Positions 36,579 through 45,930 are shown, numbered from the stretch's first letter. The stretch is DNA of 56,774 nucleotides from Lachnospiraceae bacterium (GCA_017524595.1 JAFXVI010000021.1:1-56774); one strand, 5' to 3'. Translations and numbers: made by a program. The notes: generated by a model not told the origin, from the sequence alone.

Positions 36579-37988
36579 ATGATAAAAGACAATCAAAGGA
36601 TATTCAACAGGATACATATCATACTTGATGCATTGATAATAGCGGGCAGTTACTGGTTTGCATGGTGGCTCAAGTTTAAGAGCGGACTGATCGATTATTC
36701 GATGAGTCTTCCTACCAGTTATTTCAGGAAGGTAATGTATTTTGTGGTGCCTTCTTATCTGCTGCTGTACTACTTTTTCAATCTCTATAACAGTAAACGT
36801 GCTTCGGGACGTAAAAGGGAGCTGCTGAACATTGTAAAAGCCAATACGGTTGGGAGCCTTGGACTTATCGTAGCAATGTATATGATGGGGCAGACGCATT
36901 TCTCCCGAGAGATGATATTCATTTTCTGGTGCGCGAACATATTTTTCGAAACATTGCTGCGCAATGTCATCAGATATCTGCTCCGCTTTTTCAGGAAGAG
37001 GGGATATAACCTTAAGTATGTGCTCCTGGTAGGATATTCAAAGTCAGCAGAATCCTATATTGACAGAATAAGGCTGAATCCGCAGTGGGGTTATGTTGTC
37101 CGCGGTATCCTTGATGATAATGTGGAGCGCGGAACAATGTATAAGGGCGTCAAGGTTATGGGAGCCATAGATAACCTGGAAATGATACTCGAAGAGAACA
37201 AGCTTGACGAGATCGCCATTACCCTGAGCCTGAAAGAATACGGCCGTCTGGAAGAGATCGTCAGTATGTGTGAAAAATCAGGCGTCCATACGAAGTTTAT
37301 CCCGGATTATACGGGTATAATCCCGAACAAGCCCTATACAGAAGACCTTCAGGGACTTCCTGTTATAAATATAAGACATGTGCCATTGACGAATACGGTA
37401 AATTCAGTCATTAAGCGGATAGTTGATATTATCGGTTCGTTTTTCGGGATAATAATCGCTTCTCCTGTACTTCTGTTCTGTGCTATAGTGATCAGGCTTA
37501 CAAGTGAGGGACCTGTGATCTTTGTTCAGGACAGGGTCGGTCTTCACAATAAACCGTTCAGGATGTATAAGTTCAGGACCATGAAGGCACAGGAGGATAA
37601 GGACGAGAGAGATGAGGACAACGGTTGGACGATAAAGGACGATCCCAGGGTTACCGGTATTGGCAGATTCTTAAGGAGGACCAGTCTTGATGAGCTTCCA
37701 CAGCTGTTCAATGTCCTCATGGGTAAGATGAGCCTTGTCGGTCCCCGTCCCGAGAGGCCGATGTTCGTTGAGCAGTTCAGAGAGACGGTACCAAGGTATA
37801 TGATCAAGCACCAGGTCCGTCCTGGAATGACCGGATGGGCTCAGATAAACGGCTTGAGAGGTGATACTTCGATCGAGAAGAGGATAGAGTATGACTTGTA
37901 CTATATAGAGAACTGGACAATGGGCTTTGATATTAAGATACTGTTCCTGACGATATTCAGGGGATTTGTTAACGAAAATGCATATTAA
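36579..37988 (+). CDS. Polyprenyl glycosylphosphotransferase (WcaJ/WbaP-like initiating enzyme)
   Basis: The 469-residue enzyme moves a sugar-1-phosphate from a UDP-sugar to undecaprenyl phosphate, the first step of polymer assembly. It has four N-terminal membrane segments, a Rossmann-like central domain (about 140-260), a re-entrant membrane helix (about 275-305) and the catalytic domain with K-F-R-T-M (331-335), D-E-L-P-Q (371-375), V-G-P-R-P-E (387-392) and G-M-T-G-W-A-Q-I-N (416-424). All catalytic residues are present. The likely sugar is glucose, galactose or an acetamido sugar; the sequence alone does not decide. Confidence 0.94.
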   Translation: MIKDNQRIFNRIHIILDALIIAGSYWFAWWLKFKSGLIDYSMSLPTSYFRKVMYFVVPSYLLLYYFFNLYNSKRASGRKRELLNIVKANTVGSLGLIVAMYMMGQTHFSREMIFIFWCANIFFETLLRNVIRYLLRFFRKRGYNLKYVLLVGYSKSAESYIDRIRLNPQWGYVVRGILDDNVERGTMYKGVKVMGAIDNLEMILEENKLDEIAITLSLKEYGRLEEIVSMCEKSGVHTKFIPDYTGIIPNKPYTEDLQGLPVINIRHVPLTNTVNSVIKRIVDIIGSFFGIIIASPVLLFCAIVIRLTSEGPVIFVQDRVGLHNKPFRMYKFRTMKAQEDKDERDEDNGWTIKDDPRVTGIGRFLRRTSLDELPQLFNVLMGKMSLVGPRPERPMFVEQFRETVPRYMIKHQVRPGMTGWAQINGLRGDTSIEKRIEYDLYYIENWTMGFDIKILFLTIFRGFVNENAY

Positions 37989-38026
37989 ATTTCATGAGGT
38001 AGAAATACTTATTACCAAATAAGAAA

Positions 38027-38962
38027 ATGGCTACAGATATAATTATTCCCGTATACAAGCCGGATGAGCGGTTTAAGCGTTTGCTTGAAGGACTTGCGCG
38101 GCAGACGGTAAGACCTGATAATATAATAATAATGTATACCCGGAAAGATGAGGACGACCATCTTGAACCGGAACTTATAGAACTTGCTATGACAGCAGGC
38201 AATACAAAGGTATATGAGCTGAATAAGAGTGACTTTGATCATGGGAGAACAAGGGCCGAAGCAGTTGAACATTCAAAAGCGGATGCTTTCATCATGATGA
38301 CTATGGATGCTATTCCCTATGATGAATTTCTCGTTGAGAACCTGATCAAACACCTGTTGAATCCAAAGACAGGTGCTGCATATGCAAGACAGATGCCTGA
38401 TAAGGATTCAAGCCTTGCCGAGAGGTTCACAAGGAACTTTAATTACCCGGAAGAATCCATGCGTAAAGGGAAGGATGATATTGACAGGCTGGGGGTCAAG
38501 ACATTCTTCTTTTCCAATGTATGTGCGGCGTACAAAAGGGATGTGTATGAGAAGCTGGGAGGATTCATTAAGCGGACTATCTTTAATGAAGACATGATAT
38601 ATGCTCACAATCTTGTGATGAGTGGATATGAGATATGCTATGAGGCGGACGCCAGGGTGATACATACGCATGAATACTCAGCCATGCAGCAGTTTCACAG
38701 GAATTTTGATCTGGCCGTGTCACAGGCCATGCATCCGGAGGTATTTGGCGACGTTTCATCTGAGTCTGAGGGAGTAAGATACATTAAGAAAGCAGCTGAG
38801 TATTTCAGGAGTGAAGGCAGGGGATATTTGATAATCCCGTTTATATGGAACTGCTGCTTTAAATATCTTGGATATATTCTGGGAAAGAATTATAAGAAAC
38901 TTCCCGGATGGATGATTCGGAGATTTGCAATGAATAAAGATTTTTTCACTGTTCCTGAATGA
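38027..38962 (+). CDS. GT2 glycosyltransferase, probable rhamnosyltransferase
   Basis: The 311-residue protein starts I-I-I-P-V-Y-K-P and carries D-F-D-H-G-R-T-R-A-E-A, a motif typical of RfbN/RgpF-like rhamnosyltransferases. M-T-M-D-A-I-P replaces the usual TQDA, and F-N-E-D-M acts as the general-base region. It has no membrane segment. The ribosome site is weak. Together with rmlABC it supports a rhamnose-containing polymer. Confidence 0.85.
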   Translation: MATDIIIPVYKPDERFKRLLEGLARQTVRPDNIIIMYTRKDEDDHLEPELIELAMTAGNTKVYELNKSDFDHGRTRAEAVEHSKADAFIMMTMDAIPYDEFLVENLIKHLLNPKTGAAYARQMPDKDSSLAERFTRNFNYPEESMRKGKDDIDRLGVKTFFFSNVCAAYKRDVYEKLGGFIKRTIFNEDMIYAHNLVMSGYEICYEADARVIHTHEYSAMQQFHRNFDLAVSQAMHPEVFGDVSSESEGVRYIKKAAEYFRSEGRGYLIIPFIWNCCFKYLGYILGKNYKKLPGWMIRRFAMNKDFFTVPE

Positions 38963-39028
38963 AATAAGGATTTTCGGGAACTGATACACTATAAACAGAC
39001 CGGAAATAAAGCTTACAAGGAGATCAAT

Positions 39029-40675
39029 ATGCCGGATCAGAATAACAACAATAATAACAATAATAATGATAGTGATTACGAAGTATACTGCCAGATGTGC
39101 AGACGCAGCAAGAGTCAGGTGAAGGATATGTTCAAGCTGTTAGATGGCATGTATATCTGTTCAGACTGTATGCATAAGACTATGGATACTATGGGACAGT
39201 TCGGTTTTTCACCGGTAAATCCGTTCGGTATGGGGGGCAATACAGGCGGGAACACAGGCAGTATTAACAGTGGAATACCTTTGGGAAGCATATTTGGAGA
39301 TCTTAATAAGAACTCTGCCGAGGCTGCCGCGGAAGCTGCCGAAGAGAGTAATCCCACAGATGGCGATAAGGGTGACGGGGATGAAGAAAAGAAAGATGAT
39401 TCCGGAACAACGCAGGAGCCGGGTAATCCGTTCCAGGGATTTCCGGGCATAAGCTTTCTTAATATGTCCGATATACCGGGCTTATTCGGTCAGAAGACCA
39501 AGGTAAAGAAGAAGGGTAAGCGTACCACTCCGGTAATTGATCTGAGCAAGATACCACAGCCGCACAAGATCAAGGAAATGCTTGATGAATATGTTATAGG
39601 TCAGGAAAAGGCCAAGAAGATAATAAGTGTCGCTGTGTATAACCATTATAAGAGGGTGGCTTCCGAAGAACAGAGAGAGGACAAGTACGGCGAACAGTTT
39701 AAAAGTGTTGATATAGAAAAGTCAAACATACTGCTTATCGGACCTACAGGCTGCGGTAAGACTTATCTGGTAAAGACCCTTGCGAAGCTTCTGGATGTGC
39801 CGCTTGCGATAGCGGATGCAACATCGCTTACCGAAGCGGGATATATAGGCGATGATATAGAGAGTGTTGTGAGCAAGCTCCTGACAGCTGCTGACAATGA
39901 CATAGAGAAGGCGGAGACAGGTATAATCTTTATCGACGAGATCGACAAGATAGCCAAGAAGAAGGATACGCATTCAAGGGATGTTTCGGGAGAGTCGGTT
40001 CAGCAGGGAATGCTCAAGCTTTTGGAAGGCAGTGAGATTGAGGTTCCCGTCGGTTCCAATTCAAAGAATGCGATGGTACCGCTTACTACGATAAATACCA
40101 AGAATATCCTGTTCATTTGCGGCGGCGCTTTTCCTGATCTTGATGAGATAATAAAGCAGAGATTGAGAAAGCAGACTTCGATAGGTTTTAATGCGGAACT
40201 TAAGGATGCGCTTGATAAGAGAAAGGATATACTTAAGGATGTTACGGTAGAGGATATAAAGAAGTTCGGTATGATACCGGAATTTGTCGGACGTCTTCCG
40301 ATCATCGCAACTCTGGAAGGACTCACCGAAGATATGCTTGTGGATGTGCTTAAGGAGCCCAAGAATGCGATAATAAAACAGTATCAGAAACTGCTTGCGA
40401 TGGATGAGGTAGAGCTTGATTTTGACGATGAGGCTCTTCATGAGATCGCGAAGAAGGCGCTTGAAAAGGATACGGGTGCCAGGGCGCTTCGTTCGATAAT
40501 CGAAGAACTGATGCTTGATATCATGTACGAAATACCCAAGGATGACAACATCGGAAGGGTTACGATAACGAAAGATTATATCCTGGGTACAGGAGGTCCG
40601 ATAATAGATTTAAGAGGCGGCGGGATGAGCTTCCCCGAACGTGAAAGACTTAATATGGTAGCGGCGGAGGGATAG
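39029..40675 (+). CDS. clpX: ClpX-type AAA+ unfoldase with long low-complexity linker
   Basis: The 548-residue ATPase hands substrates to ClpP. It has an N-terminal zinc finger (Cys21, Cys24, Cys44, Cys47), Walker A G-P-T-G-C-G-K-T (238-245), the pore loop E-A-G-Y-I-G-D-D, Walker B I-I-F-I-D-E-I-D, the ClpP-docking S-I-G-F-N-A-E and sensor P-E-F-V-G-R-L-P. It is therefore likely active with ClpP. It is about 125 residues longer than common ClpX. A run of nine Asn lies at 5-13, and a Gly/Asn-rich then acidic linker (about 60-165) separates the zinc finger from the AAA+ module. No clpP is near; the gene sits between a glycosyltransferase and an acyltransferase. AAGGAG precedes the ATG. Confidence 0.92.
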   Translation: MPDQNNNNNNNNNDSDYEVYCQMCRRSKSQVKDMFKLLDGMYICSDCMHKTMDTMGQFGFSPVNPFGMGGNTGGNTGSINSGIPLGSIFGDLNKNSAEAAAEAAEESNPTDGDKGDGDEEKKDDSGTTQEPGNPFQGFPGISFLNMSDIPGLFGQKTKVKKKGKRTTPVIDLSKIPQPHKIKEMLDEYVIGQEKAKKIISVAVYNHYKRVASEEQREDKYGEQFKSVDIEKSNILLIGPTGCGKTYLVKTLAKLLDVPLAIADATSLTEAGYIGDDIESVVSKLLTAADNDIEKAETGIIFIDEIDKIAKKKDTHSRDVSGESVQQGMLKLLEGSEIEVPVGSNSKNAMVPLTTINTKNILFICGGAFPDLDEIIKQRLRKQTSIGFNAELKDALDKRKDILKDVTVEDIKKFGMIPEFVGRLPIIATLEGLTEDMLVDVLKEPKNAIIKQYQKLLAMDEVELDFDDEALHEIAKKALEKDTGARALRSIIEELMLDIMYEIPKDDNIGRVTITKDYILGTGGPIIDLRGGGMSFPERERLNMVAAEG

Positions 40676-40678
40676 TCT

Positions 40679-42124
40679 ATGCTGTTTTCAACAGCCGCAT
40701 TTGCGGTGTTTATGACCGTGGTATTCCTGGTATACTGGCTGATGCCCCATAAATACAGATGGATCATCATCCTTGCGGCGAATGCCTGGTTTTATATAAG
40801 CTATGATGTTAAATATCTAGCGGTCATAATCGTGACCATGCTTGCTTCTTATATATGTGCGATACTTATGGAGAAGCAGGATGTCTCCGGAAAGAAAAAG
40901 ACGATAATGATAACAGGGGTAGTGGTGACATTATCCCTGTTGCTTGTGTTTAAATATCTGAATTTTGCCTTATATACAGTTGCCAAGGTCTTAAGCAAGC
41001 TAAGCATTCCAATGCAGGAAACAACACTTAAGCTCATAATGCCGGTGGGTATATCCTTTTATACGTTTATGGCGATCGGATATATCGTTGATGTATATAA
41101 AGGCAAAACGTCAGCCGTAAGACATTTCGGTAAATATGCGATCTTTGTTTCATTCTTTCCCAATATTTCGTCAGGCCCCATAGAAAGGGCATCTCATTTC
41201 ATCCCTCAGATAGACAGGGAAAAATCATTTGATTATGATTCCGTGGTGTACGGCGCGAGGTTGCTTTTGCTAGGGCTTATAAAAAAGATAGTGATCGCGG
41301 ATATGATGACTAAATATGTAGACAAGGTATTTAATAAGGTACCCGAGCATTATGGTATCTGCTTTGCGTGGGCGACCTTGCTGTATACTTTCCAGATCTA
41401 CTGTGATTTTTCAGGATACTCTGATATGGCGGTCGGTGTTGCAAGGATGCTGGGCTTTGACCTTATAGTGAACTTCAAACAGCCGTACCTTTCATCGAGC
41501 ATCAAGGAGTTCTGGAGTCGCTGGCATATATCGTTGTCGACCTGGTTCAGGGATTATGTATATATACCGCTTGGCGGTAACCGCTGTTCAAGAACCAGGC
41601 GCGACATGAACCTGCTCATAACCTTCCTGTGCAGCGGACTGTGGCATGGGGCGAGCTGGACTTTCGTGCTTTGGGGCGGTATACACGGAATGTGCCAGAT
41701 AATTGAGAACAGGATAAAAGAAGCGCTCGGATTCACCAAAGAGAAGGAGAAGGAGCTTAAAAAGGGCGTGAAGTTTCTGCTTACCATACTTACTTTCTGT
41801 ATAGTAAGTTACGCCTGGATGTTCTTCCGTGCGAATTCGATATCCGAGGCGTTATATATAGTAAAGAGCATGTTCACTGACTTTTCAATAAGCGGCGCGA
41901 TGGAGCAGATGACGATGAGCTGGAAATCAGTCATAAAGACCACTATTGCGATAGTGCTGCTTATCATTTATGACAATTTCAGTGAACGCAAGGATCTGCT
42001 CCTTGAAATGAACAGGCTTAAGGCACCGGTGAGATGGGCAGTGTATATTGTGTCGGCGATAGTTGTTATCGCGCTTAAGGTTAATAATCAATATGCGCAG
42101 GAGTTCATATACTTTAAGTTTTAA
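40679..42124 (+). CDS. MBOAT-family membrane O-acyltransferase (AlgI/DltB-like)
   Basis: The 481-residue polytopic protein has about eleven hydrophobic segments and the MBOAT signatures: E-F-W-S-R-W-H-I-S-L-S-T-W-F-R-D-Y, W-H-G-A-S-W (322-327) and the catalytic His336 in G-G-I-H-G. AlgI-like members pass acyl groups across the membrane to exopolysaccharide, usually as O-acetyl. It is followed 16 nt later by a membrane-anchored protein that is probably its extracytoplasmic partner, and begins 4 nt after clpX. Confidence 0.93.
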   Translation: MLFSTAAFAVFMTVVFLVYWLMPHKYRWIIILAANAWFYISYDVKYLAVIIVTMLASYICAILMEKQDVSGKKKTIMITGVVVTLSLLLVFKYLNFALYTVAKVLSKLSIPMQETTLKLIMPVGISFYTFMAIGYIVDVYKGKTSAVRHFGKYAIFVSFFPNISSGPIERASHFIPQIDREKSFDYDSVVYGARLLLLGLIKKIVIADMMTKYVDKVFNKVPEHYGICFAWATLLYTFQIYCDFSGYSDMAVGVARMLGFDLIVNFKQPYLSSSIKEFWSRWHISLSTWFRDYVYIPLGGNRCSRTRRDMNLLITFLCSGLWHGASWTFVLWGGIHGMCQIIENRIKEALGFTKEKEKELKKGVKFLLTILTFCIVSYAWMFFRANSISEALYIVKSMFTDFSISGAMEQMTMSWKSVIKTTIAIVLLIIYDNFSERKDLLLEMNRLKAPVRWAVYIVSAIVVIALKVNNQYAQEFIYFKF

Positions 42125-42139
42125 TGTGGATTATATAAG

Positions 42140-43183
42140 ATGAAAGACCTGAGAAAATTCATAATCAAATTTGCCGTATTCTCGATAATTGTACTTTCCT
42201 TTTTTATTGTCATCAACGTGGTGATCGACCCGTACAATATCTTCCACTACGAATACCCGAGAAACAATGGCATTGAGGCTAACAAGAACTTCATAAAGAC
42301 CAGATATCTCATCAATCATAAGGATGAATTCGATTCGCTGCTGTTTGGGTCATCCAGGGCAGGATTTACCGATGTGGAGGCGCTGCCTGACGGAAAGTAC
42401 TATAACCTGTGTTCATCCGAGGCTGTTCCCGCTGAGCATGTGCGACTGCTTAAGATACTTATAAGACACGGCTTTGTACCGAAAAATGTTACTGTCATGA
42501 TGGATGATATTTCATGTTTTGTGGATCCGGCGATACACGATCAGATGCTGTACAGGCTCCCGTATCCCGATGACACTGTAAGCTCCTGGTTTGATTTTTA
42601 CGTTAAATACTGTGATATTCTGACCACCTGGGAAGCATGGCGGGAAGTTAAGGATTATGAACCTACGGATGATGATTATACTGCCCGTTTCAGACGCAGC
42701 GGTTCGGAACGTCTGAATGCACCGAGCAGCTTCCATGATGAGGATGAGGTCGGTTACTGGGCGGATTACTATGAGCTTCGGATCGATGAAGTGATGGCGG
42801 ATATAAAGGAACTTAAGCAGATCTGTGAGGATAATAACATTACCCTGCGTATCGTGACCAATCCGCTTTATTATAAGACTTATCAAAGAGACATTGAGAA
42901 CGGATATATTGATTTTCTGTATGCATTGGCAGGAGAAGTGGATTACTGGAATTTCAGTTCGTTTTCGGAAATAACAATGAATGAGCAAAATTATTATGAG
43001 ACCAGTCATTTTGTTCCGGCGGTTTCTTATAAGATGATGGATGTGGTTTATTATGACAAGGTAGATCAGGTGTTATGGGATCAGGGATTCGGCGTTAAGG
43101 TTTCCAGGGAAAACAGAGATGAATTCATCTATTTCCTGAAATTCCAGGCGGAAGAAAGAGGAGTAGTGTTGCCCGGGGAATGA
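42140..43183 (+). CDS. Membrane-anchored SGNH-like partner of the acyltransferase
   Basis: The 347-residue protein has one N-terminal membrane segment (about 8-28), then an extracytoplasmic domain. L-L-F-G-S-S-R-A-G-F (about 67-76) looks like the SGNH/DltD-AlgJ nucleophile region; a late Y-Y-E-T-S-H-F-V-P (about 284-292) could supply the catalytic His. Proteins of this kind commonly follow MBOAT genes and complete acyl transfer to the polymer. The family assignment is by pattern and position. Confidence 0.72.
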   Translation: MKDLRKFIIKFAVFSIIVLSFFIVINVVIDPYNIFHYEYPRNNGIEANKNFIKTRYLINHKDEFDSLLFGSSRAGFTDVEALPDGKYYNLCSSEAVPAEHVRLLKILIRHGFVPKNVTVMMDDISCFVDPAIHDQMLYRLPYPDDTVSSWFDFYVKYCDILTTWEAWREVKDYEPTDDDYTARFRRSGSERLNAPSSFHDEDEVGYWADYYELRIDEVMADIKELKQICEDNNITLRIVTNPLYYKTYQRDIENGYIDFLYALAGEVDYWNFSSFSEITMNEQNYYETSHFVPAVSYKMMDVVYYDKVDQVLWDQGFGVKVSRENRDEFIYFLKFQAEERGVVLPGE

Positions 43184-43234
43184 CAGGAACAGAGTTGTTT
43201 TGAATATAGCAGTGAAAAAACCGGATATAAAATA

Positions 43235-43789
43235 ATGAAAACAGATCGGATAAAAAAAATATCTCTGTGTTGCCTTCTGGGTGTATTTGCGGAAGTATTC
43301 ACAAGTTGTACACTTAGTTTTATACTGACTGCAATACCGGGTGCCGCCACACAGTATGTAAGTGAGATGTCATCACTGTTTGAGGATAATTTAGTGCTGA
43401 TCCTGCGTGTGGCGCTTTTAATGCCGATAGTAGAGGAGTTGATCTTCCGTCTGTTTTTATTTGGAGCACTTAAGAGGATCATGCCTGTTATCGCCGCCAA
43501 TCTCATTCAGGCCATGATGTTTGGGATATATCACGGGAAGCTTGTTCAGGGGATATATGCATTTCTGCTCGGGCTGTTTCTGGGTCTTCTTAAGGATAAG
43601 ACCCGGACGATATTTGCAACAATTGGATTTCACTGTTTATTTAATATTACAGGTTTGCTTCTTGAAGAATATATGCCTGTTGATATACCGGTTGCGATCC
43701 GGACCGGAATCATGCTTGCAGCATTGGCCATATGTGTTTTCCTGTATTTTGGGATGGTTTCAGACAGAGTTAAGGCACAGACATCCTGA
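43235..43789 (+). CDS. CPBP-family intramembrane metalloprotease
   Basis: The 184-residue membrane protein has about five hydrophobic segments. The CPBP/Abi motifs are present: V-E-E-L-I-F-R (the EExxxR motif), F-G-I-Y-H-G (the FxxxH motif) and a last I-G-F-H-C-L-F-N. These residues form the zinc site of CAAX-like proteases. The target is unknown; bacteriocin immunity or membrane-protein maturation are family roles. The ribosome site is weak. The gene is last of the long operon, before a new promoter. Confidence 0.85.
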   Translation: MKTDRIKKISLCCLLGVFAEVFTSCTLSFILTAIPGAATQYVSEMSSLFEDNLVLILRVALLMPIVEELIFRLFLFGALKRIMPVIAANLIQAMMFGIYHGKLVQGIYAFLLGLFLGLLKDKTRTIFATIGFHCLFNITGLLLEEYMPVDIPVAIRTGIMLAALAICVFLYFGMVSDRVKAQTS

Positions 43790-43792
43790 TCG

Positions 43793-43814
43793 ATGAATTA
43801 ACCATGAATTAACC
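43793..43814. repeat. Perfect tandem repeat 2 x 11 bp upstream of a promoter
   Basis: ATGAATTAACC occurs twice with no spacer (43793-43803 and 43804-43814). It ends 16 nt before the -35 box at 43831, a position where an activator or repressor could bind. Confidence 0.6.
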
Positions 43815-43830
43815 GTATGCTGACGTTGCG

Positions 43831-43860
43831 TTGACCTTAATATAAGGAATATGGTATATT
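43831..43860 (+). promoter_or_regulatory. Sigma-A promoter of the zinc-ribbon/DUF2752 pair
   Basis: TTGACC (43831-43836), an 18-nt spacer and TATATT (43855-43860), with extended TG at 43852-43853, predict a start near 43867 and a 5' leader of about 60 nt. Confidence 0.65.
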
Positions 43861-43929
43861 ATATATTAGTTTTGGGCAGTAATATACAAAAGATAATGAA
43901 ACAAAGAACAGTCTTAAGGAGATGATGTT

Positions 43930-44535
43930 ATGAAATGCAGTCTTTGCGGAGCTGATAATATTGATAATGGCAAGTTCTGTACGTCATGCGGAGCAGCGCT
44001 TACGAAACCGGAAGATATTAAGCCTGAGATCAGTCTGGATCAGGCGGCATCAGATATTCTTAACGGGGGATCAGAATCTGAAGATGCGATCGAGGGAAGC
44101 CTTAATGATAGTGTGAACGATGTTGAAGAGGCGGTGACACAGGCTGCTTCTGACATGGAGGACGCTGTTGATAATGCGTTTGAGGAGATGAAGGGCGATA
44201 CACAGGCATCAGAAGAAAGTGATGATACAGGCAGCTATTCTTCCTCGGATATCTATGATGAGAATCAGGGCGGTAAGCCCGGTTTTGCCATAGCTTCCCT
44301 TGTATGCGGATGTCTGTCGATAATATGCTGCTGCTTAACATGCTGTGCATTTCCGTTGCCTGTAGCAGCAATAGTACTTGGTGTAATTGCCATAGTCAAG
44401 GATCTGGACGGGCGTGGTCTCGCCATTGCCGGAATAGCGACGGGAGGCGTAGGTCTTATACTCCAGCTGATATTCACGATCGCTGCGGCTTCTGAAGGAG
44501 AATTGTCTGAAATATTTGGAACGATAGGTATATGA
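43930..44535 (+). CDS. Zinc-ribbon DUF4190 membrane protein
   Basis: The 201-residue protein opens with a zinc ribbon (C-x2-C at 3-6 and C-x2-C at 18-21), then a long acidic linker. Two hydrophobic segments from about 118 carry the DUF4190 pattern, including G-L-A-I-A-G-I-A-T-G-G. Many cysteines flank the first segment (C-C-C-x2-C-C). The function is not known. It overlaps the next gene by 4 nt (ATGA), and the pairing of a DUF4190 gene with a DUF2752 gene is frequent in related bacteria. Confidence 0.88.
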   Translation: MKCSLCGADNIDNGKFCTSCGAALTKPEDIKPEISLDQAASDILNGGSESEDAIEGSLNDSVNDVEEAVTQAASDMEDAVDNAFEEMKGDTQASEESDDTGSYSSSDIYDENQGGKPGFAIASLVCGCLSIICCCLTCCAFPLPVAAIVLGVIAIVKDLDGRGLAIAGIATGGVGLILQLIFTIAAASEGELSEIFGTIGI

Positions 44536-44948
44536 AGGGCTTCTATAACAGAACGTTTTATGATATAGGTAAATGGCTGTTGGCTGCGGTACTTGCCGCA
44601 GCCATCATTATATGGATATTTGGAGATTCATGGCTTCCTTGGATACCGGACTGTGCCTTTGAAAAAGTCACCGGACTGTACTGTCCGGGCTGTGGTGGTA
44701 CACGTGCCGTGATAGCATTGTTTCAGGGACATTTTATAAAGAGCTTTATATATCACCCTGCCGTTTTATATACCTTTATCGTGTATTGCATATTCATGAC
44801 AAGAATGTTTCTGCTTAAACATTTTGGCATAGGCAAAGAGAAGGATGGAAGGATCCTTGTTTTTGTATATATCGGGATAGGTATTGTGCTTGTACAGTGG
44901 ATAGTTAAGCTCATACTGCTCATAGGTTACGGGATACATGTGATATAG
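44532..44948 (+). CDS. DUF2752 small membrane protein
   Basis: The 138-residue protein has about three membrane segments and the DUF2752 signature Y-C-P-G-C-G-G-T-R-A (about 51-60), followed by a conserved basic/aromatic stretch, S-F-I-Y-H-P. The role is unknown. The gene ends 7 nt before a convergent gene, and no terminator hairpin is visible in between. Confidence 0.88.
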   Translation: MKGFYNRTFYDIGKWLLAAVLAAAIIIWIFGDSWLPWIPDCAFEKVTGLYCPGCGGTRAVIALFQGHFIKSFIYHPAVLYTFIVYCIFMTRMFLLKHFGIGKEKDGRILVFVYIGIGIVLVQWIVKLILLIGYGIHVI

Positions 44949-44955
44949 AAGACTG

Positions 44956-45816
44956 TCAGCCTGTATATCTTCCGGAAGCCCCGCAGGGCAGGATGAGGCC
45001 GGATGCTGTTACGGGAATGCCGATCTCGTCTGCTGTAACATGCCCTCCGAAACGGTTTACTATGGCAGAGTTTATCATATAAGAAAGAACTGCGGGTTGA
45101 AGTCCCGTGGTATATGAATTTACAAGAACAAATAAAGGATGTTCATTGAGTATCTGCGTACATAAAGTAATAAACGGAAAGATGGATTCTTCTATCTTCC
45201 ATATTTCGCCTTTGGGTCCCCTTCCGTATGAAGGAGGATCCATTATTATAGCATCATATTTATTCCCACGTCTTATCTCGCGCTCCACAAACTTGACGCA
45301 GTCATCAACCAGCCATCGGACCGGTGCCTCTGAGAGTCCCGAAGCAGCAGCATTCTCCTTAGCCCATGTCACCATGCCCTTTGAGGCATCAACATGTGTT
45401 ACCTGAGCGCCTGCGGCCGCTGCAGCAAGCGTCGCGCCGCCTGTATATGCGAAGAGATTAAGTACTTTAACCGGTCTTTCCGCCTCCCTTATAAGAGTGG
45501 AAAACCAGTCCCAGTTAACAGCCTGCTCTGGAAACAGACCGGTATGTTTAAACGAAAACGGTTTGAGATTGAAAGTCAGCTTATCATAGCTTATCGACCA
45601 CTGTTCCGGCAGGTCGAAAAACTCCCATTCGCCGCCGCCTCTGCTGCTCCTGTGGTAATGTGCATTTATATGCTTCCAGCGTTTGTCAGTACGCTCTGTA
45701 TTCCATATGACCTGCGGGTCGGGACGCACAAGAAGATAGTCGCCCCATCTTTCGAGCTTCTCGCCGTTACTTGTATCTATTACTTCATAATCTGTCCAGT
45801 TATCTGCGATCCACAT
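44956..45816 (-). CDS. Class I SAM methyltransferase of the RlmI/RlmK type
   Basis: The 286-residue protein has the SAM-binding N-L-F-A-Y-T-G-G-A-T-L and the N6/C5-type D-P-P-S-Y-G-R-G motif, as in the 23S rRNA methyltransferase family (PF10672-like). It lacks the N-terminal PUA domain of full RlmI proteins, so the target base cannot be named. The start has GGAGCG upstream. It is cytoplasmic and monocistronic. Confidence 0.88.
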   Translation of the reverse strand: MWIADNWTDYEVIDTSNGEKLERWGDYLLVRPDPQVIWNTERTDKRWKHINAHYHRSSRGGGEWEFFDLPEQWSISYDKLTFNLKPFSFKHTGLFPEQAVNWDWFSTLIREAERPVKVLNLFAYTGGATLAAAAAGAQVTHVDASKGMVTWAKENAAASGLSEAPVRWLVDDCVKFVEREIRRGNKYDAIIMDPPSYGRGPKGEIWKIEESIFPFITLCTQILNEHPLFVLVNSYTTGLQPAVLSYMINSAIVNRFGGHVTADEIGIPVTASGLILPCGASGRYTG

Positions 45817-45900
45817 ATACGCTCCAAAAATTTATTTTGCGCTGAACATGAACAACGAAAACATGATAGCAAATAAATAAAGATATGGCAAACTTAGGAT

Positions 45901-45930
45901 TTGACGTATCGTATTTATCTATATTATACT
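45901..45930 (+). promoter_or_regulatory. Sigma-A promoter of putP
   Basis: TTGACG (45901-45906), an 18-nt spacer and TATACT (45925-45930) predict a start near 45937 and a leader of about 55 nt. Confidence 0.65.

Noticed and set aside
38963..39028. Promoter just before clpX
   Set aside because: A TATAAA-like box is present but no acceptable -35 box at the right distance; left unannotated.
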